Shown piece by piece: positions 60,485-64,000 of a stretch of 64,000 nucleotides of DNA (positions within the stretch are counted from its first letter, which is position 1; each line of letters starts with the position of its first letter). Origin of the DNA: UMGS1370 sp046957575 (GTDB lineage Bacteria; Bacillota; Clostridia; Lachnospirales; Lachnospiraceae); the NCBI GenBank assembly GCA_046957575.1, contig JBKUOG010000006.1, positions 62,001-126,000 of the forward strand, in the 5' to 3' direction. Under the pieces are notes generated by a model that ran no database searches, was not told the DNA's origin, and saw only the letters and a program-made list of their open reading frames with translations. Made by a program: the position numbers and the translations under genes.

Positions 60485-62717
60485 TCACTAATCCTTTTTC
60501 CTCCAACTGCTTCTCTTGTATTAACTCCAACAACGCTTCGTGAATCTCAAGGGAAGCTGATATTTTTTCCCAATTTTCAATTTCAAATAAGTTGTCTTTA
60601 CCACCAACAAAAGACTGCGTTTTTTTCAAGTGCAAAGTAGTTCTTCCTATGTTGAGATTAAGCTCAGAATCCGCAACAGCTCCGGTAAGCAGCATATACT
60701 GATAATTATAGTCAGAAATATGGACAACACTTCCGTTGTCTGCCTGCATGGATGTATTCAATACTATTCTCGGCAATGTTCTTTTTGATAATACAGAAGA
60801 TCCTGTTTTTCTCTTAAAAAATATCAGCAGATCCTTCATTGCGCTGGTTTTAATCTCTGTCGCTAATGTAGGAATACGGTCAAATACAATCTGATCGTAA
60901 TTTTGCTTTTCTTCAAAAGACAAACCAGCTAACTTTACACTGTATTTCCATTTATTTTCCACCTTGCTTACGTGAACTACCTCACCAGGTACTTGTGCAC
61001 TCCATTTTACATCCTGCAATTTAAAATTCACAACTCCATGAAGAAATTCTGGAAAATCTGTTATAAACGCCAACCCATTTTCGGAGATGTCACAAGTGAT
61101 GCCATTTACTTTGCGTGTACCTACAAAAAAAGAAATCGGGATTTCAGCATGAAATCGCTCTGAACTTCTGTAATTAATTCTTCCAAGCAGGAAAAAAATC
61201 GCCATTGCCAAGAAGTATGTATTCATACACAGCCAGAACAGTACAACAATTCCCAGAATATTACGATATAGCACCATGTACTTCAGGCTGAAGCAGATTC
61301 CTACAATGGACGCAGCCAGTAAAATCATATGCGGAATTGCATAAATGATTTTTGCACTCCGGGACACGGTTTTTTCTTTGTTTGTAACAGAAAACTTTTT
61401 CATGCGAATTCCAAAAGTTTCTTCTAAAATCGGTAATATCATATATGGACACAATATTGTATCTACTATGTTGCTCCATTTCTGATCCCGCATCTTACCG
61501 GACAGAATCCGCAGTGATCGGTTGTAAATCAAATAAGACGGTAACCAAATCAATAAAATACCCCAAATATCTGTTTTAACCACCAGTACTCCAAATACGG
61601 TAAAGAGAATCGGGGAAAGGATATAAATAATTCTGCGCAAAAATGTCCACCAATAAAGCAAACAGGAAAGGTAACTTAGTTTCGATACAAATGGCAGCTC
61701 TCCGAATAAAAACTTAAAACTGCAAATGGTCTGTACACAGCCACGTCCCCAGCGCTGCCGCTGTTTCAGCAAATTTGAAAAATCATTTGGGGCAAGACCG
61801 GAAGCCAGGACTTTATCAATGGCAAAACATGTATACCCTTTTGACTGAATATCAATTCCAGTAGCAAAATCTTCTGTAATCGTCTTTGTGTGAATACCAC
61901 CAATTTCTTCCAGTGCCTGTCTGGATATCACTGTATTGGAACCGGCATAAATTGCAGAGTTGCTGCTGTTTCGTCCCACATTCACTTTTTTAAAGAAGTA
62001 ATCCTGCTCATTGGGAATATTATTTTCCGCAAAGAAGTTAAACTGGAACAAATCCGGATTATAAAAGCTCTGTGGCGTCTGAACAAAACCGATTTTATAA
62101 TCCGGATTCATTTCTTCTTCGGTTCGTTTTCTCCAAACGCCATCCTCCAAAATCATTTTCGGCAGAGAAAAGTAGGGAACCGTCTCCAGCAAAAAATTGC
62201 TTCTCGGAATCATATCCGCATCAAAGATCACAACCAGCGGAGAGTTTGTCTTGGAAAGCGCATGATTGAGATTTCCCGCCTTGGCAAATTTATTATCCGA
62301 TAGTCCAAAATATCCAACGCCCATATCATGGGCCAACTTTGCAATCTTCGGCCGATTGTTATCATCACACAAATAAATATGTACCTTGGATTTATCCGGA
62401 TAATCCATATGCTTGCAGCCATTTACCGTTTTAAACAGCAAATCCGCTTCTTCGCTGTGTGTTGCAATCAATATGTCCACATGTGGGTAATCTGCTTCTG
62501 CTATAACAGGGAATTCCGGTGCCACATCTTTGCTCATGCAAATATAATGAATGACTGCTTCCAGCATACTGATAAACTCTGCAGAAAATAATGCAATTCC
62601 GGCAATCAGCGCTACGATACCGGCGTTAATTGGCAGAGTAAAGAACAGTCTCCATAGAATATAGATCACAGATGTAACTGTCATAAACATGAACCATACT
62701 TTTTTGTGGTTCATCAT
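60477..62717 (-). CDS. Cellulose synthase-like GT2 with PilZ domain
   Basis: A 746-residue membrane synthase of the BcsA/CcsA type. N-terminal membrane segments (8-55), the GT2 domain with DILIATHSEEADLLFKT, FDADMIPRSNF, TEDFATGIDI and QRQRWGRG (substrate, metal, acceptor and polymer sites), a multi-helix membrane part, and a PilZ domain (about 540-640) with RSSERFHAE and DISENGLAF for cyclic-di-GMP binding. A further beta-rich part follows. It therefore should be activated by cyclic-di-GMP. It follows CotH by 17 bases and overlaps the GH5 gene. Confidence 0.93.
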   Translation of the reverse strand: MMNHKKVWFMFMTVTSVIYILWRLFFTLPINAGIVALIAGIALFSAEFISMLEAVIHYICMSKDVAPEFPVIAEADYPHVDILIATHSEEADLLFKTVNGCKHMDYPDKSKVHIYLCDDNNRPKIAKLAHDMGVGYFGLSDNKFAKAGNLNHALSKTNSPLVVIFDADMIPRSNFLLETVPYFSLPKMILEDGVWRKRTEEEMNPDYKIGFVQTPQSFYNPDLFQFNFFAENNIPNEQDYFFKKVNVGRNSSNSAIYAGSNTVISRQALEEIGGIHTKTITEDFATGIDIQSKGYTCFAIDKVLASGLAPNDFSNLLKQRQRWGRGCVQTICSFKFLFGELPFVSKLSYLSCLLYWWTFLRRIIYILSPILFTVFGVLVVKTDIWGILLIWLPSYLIYNRSLRILSGKMRDQKWSNIVDTILCPYMILPILEETFGIRMKKFSVTNKEKTVSRSAKIIYAIPHMILLAASIVGICFSLKYMVLYRNILGIVVLFWLCMNTYFLAMAIFFLLGRINYRSSERFHAEIPISFFVGTRKVNGITCDISENGLAFITDFPEFLHGVVNFKLQDVKWSAQVPGEVVHVSKVENKWKYSVKLAGLSFEEKQNYDQIVFDRIPTLATEIKTSAMKDLLIFFKRKTGSSVLSKRTLPRIVLNTSMQADNGSVVHISDYNYQYMLLTGAVADSELNLNIGRTTLHLKKTQSFVGGKDNLFEIENWEKISASLEIHEALLELIQEKQLEEKGLVNV

Positions 62718-62734
62718 AAATCCTCCTTTGAAGT

Positions 62735-64000
62735 TTACTCGCTTTCATACTTCAGCACCAGCTTGACAGAAATGAGAAAAACAGCAATAAAAATAACAGC
62801 AAGTGCGGAACGATAATCTTTTTTATCAGTTTCCAAATATGCTGCTGCATCGTCCAAAGAAAGCATTTTGAACTGATACAGGCTGTCCAGATGCCCATCC
62901 ATCCAGGCCCCATGCGTTGAAAGAATCTTTATGATTTTATTTACTTCTTCCTGATGGGTATCCGTATTTCTGTCTTCCCCATCATCAGAATCAGACTTCA
63001 GATAGTTTCCCTCTGTATAGTAATATCCCCATCTTGCCCAGTCTCTTTCAACCGCATCGCCCAGATATTCAACAGTCTCATAAACAAAGGTTTTTATCGA
63101 TTCATCCGATAAAATGGATTTTCTCAGCTCCGCATATCGTTCCATGATAGCGGTTGTAAAAAAGGGATCTTGAAGCATGCGATCAAACCACGGAGCGGAG
63201 TGAAATGCTGTTGTGTGCAAATCAGCTGAAATGGTTGCATTATTGTCTATAGCCTGATCGAAGTCCCACACCGGTCCCATCGTCAATTTACCGCTATAAT
63301 CCATATACATATATGTAGAGTTATACCCGGCATCATAATTTAAAAAGAATTCATTCAAGATAAAATAATCTGCAAAAGACTGCATATCAACATAGTCTCT
63401 GTATTTTACAAATTCTTCCCAGGTATCCGCATACAGTGCCTGTTCAAAGCGATCGACCTGTCTGGTGATATTTTGGATTCCCTTTTCGGTGATAACCTCT
63501 TTGTCCGGATATTCAACATCCAAAAAGCCCGATGTAAGCCCTTTTTTTGTGGCATCATTCTCCAGAATCAGTCCGTTCACATTATAGCGGTCTCTGCGCA
63601 GCAGCGTCGGCGTCACGGGGCTGTTTTCCGAGTACTTTGGAAGATCTACCCGATGCTTTCCCACCTTCACGCTTTCCATCATCAAATATACGCCCTCATA
63701 CCGATATCCATCTGCATCCTTCTAGAGAACCTCACAAAAGCGTGTATCTGGTGTGTATGGCATGACCGCACCCGCTGCTGCATATGCCAGATAATTGCGA
63801 AGCAGCGATTTGTCGATGAAGGAGATATTCAAAATCCATTCGCTGTCGCTTCCCATCCCCAGGATGCTCTGTTTTTCTGGTTTTCCATCCTCGTCTACCA
63901 GTTTTACAAGATACTGCTTTTTGTCATAGTTGCCCGAGGAATTTCCGCGCAGCTTCACTTTACATTGTGAATGCATTTTTGCATCGTCATCAGCCCGATT
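62735..64000 (-). pseudogene. CotH-family protein interrupted by an in-frame UAG, 5' end outside window
   Basis: A CotH kinase-family protein. Reading from the window edge: KCKVKLRGNSSGNYDKKQYL-like text, DSEWILNISFIDKSLLRNYLAY, then CEVL followed by TAG (63722-63724), then KDADGYRYEGVYLMMESVKVG in the same frame, VWDFDQAIDNN, and a C-terminal membrane segment. CotH proteins are atypical protein kinases; in clostridial cellulose loci a CotH gene (CcsH) sits with synthase and endoglucanase, as here. Only this one codon breaks the frame. It may be a nonsense mutation, an amber readthrough or an error; a stop here removes the kinase core. The region before the window edge is not visible. Confidence 0.85.

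Noticed and set aside
1..64000. Prophage, integron or conjugative element
   Set aside because: No integrase, structural phage genes, att sites or transfer genes are present; base composition and gene style are even across the window.

Overview
The window is a chromosomal segment of a motile, low-to-mid GC Firmicute. The closest fit is the Lachnospiraceae (Clostridium cluster XIVa); I cannot name the genus. Reasons: a single long fla operon starting with flgB and carrying flbD, the TIGR02530 flagellar protein gene and fliY; small flagellins; FliB-type flagellin methylase; a GdpP-L9-DnaB block; VanW-family protein; and sigma-A and sigma-D (FliA) promoters of Gram-positive type. No rRNA, tRNA, CRISPR array, prophage or complete insertion sequence was seen.

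Layout. (1) About 1-22.8 kb, minus strand: one fla/che operon from a sigma-A promoter at 22.76-22.79 kb, order flgB-fliE-fliFGHIJK-flgD-TIGR02530-flgE-flbD-motAB-fliM-cheY-flgC-fliY-fliOPQR-flhBA-fliA-two FlgF/FlgG rod genes, the last cut by the window edge. flgC sits away from flgB, and flhF, flhG and fliL are absent from their usual places. (2) 22.9-28.3 kb, minus: a double-HD (HD-GYP) protein and two chemoreceptors with a bacteriohemerythrin frame between them. (3) 28.4-34.1 kb, plus: cheA-cheW-cheR-cheB and a membrane-anchored C39-like peptidase. (4) 34.2-40.1 kb: an Rpn-type nuclease, a TPR glycosyltransferase, two flagellins and the flagellin lysine methylase fliB. (5) 40.2-53.8 kb, minus: housekeeping genes (trmL, aminotransferase and Lrp regulator, AIR-synthase-like protein, VanW protein, exonuclease, a radical SAM-endonuclease III fusion, dCMP deaminase, Sua5, dnaB, rplI, gdpP). 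(6) 54.2-64 kb, minus: a cyclic-di-GMP and cellulose block with CotH protein, PilZ cellulose synthase, GH5 endoglucanase, a GGDEF protein, an EAL protein and another GGDEF protein.

How it works together. FliA, made late in the fla operon, should read the shared promoter type TTAT-N15-GCCGATAT (GTCGATAA at the receptors) found before both flagellins, cheA and the first chemoreceptor. The glycosyltransferase and FliB are the likely flagellin modifiers. The GGDEF/EAL proteins would set cyclic-di-GMP for the PilZ cellulose synthase, so the segment carries both the swimming and the cellulose-forming programmes.

Most notable: fliB is split by a run of nine G that reads as a phase-variable switch in its OFF state; a second nine-G run lies just upstream of the fla operon promoter; a family of ~150-bp palindromic elements with 18-bp terminal inverted repeats and ~9-bp target duplications occurs in five full copies; a complete hemerythrin domain follows a chemoreceptor in the same frame after a single UGA with no start codon of its own; CotH carries an in-frame UAG; and endonuclease III is fused to a radical SAM protein. 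The three coding lesions could also be sequencing errors, and each entry says so.
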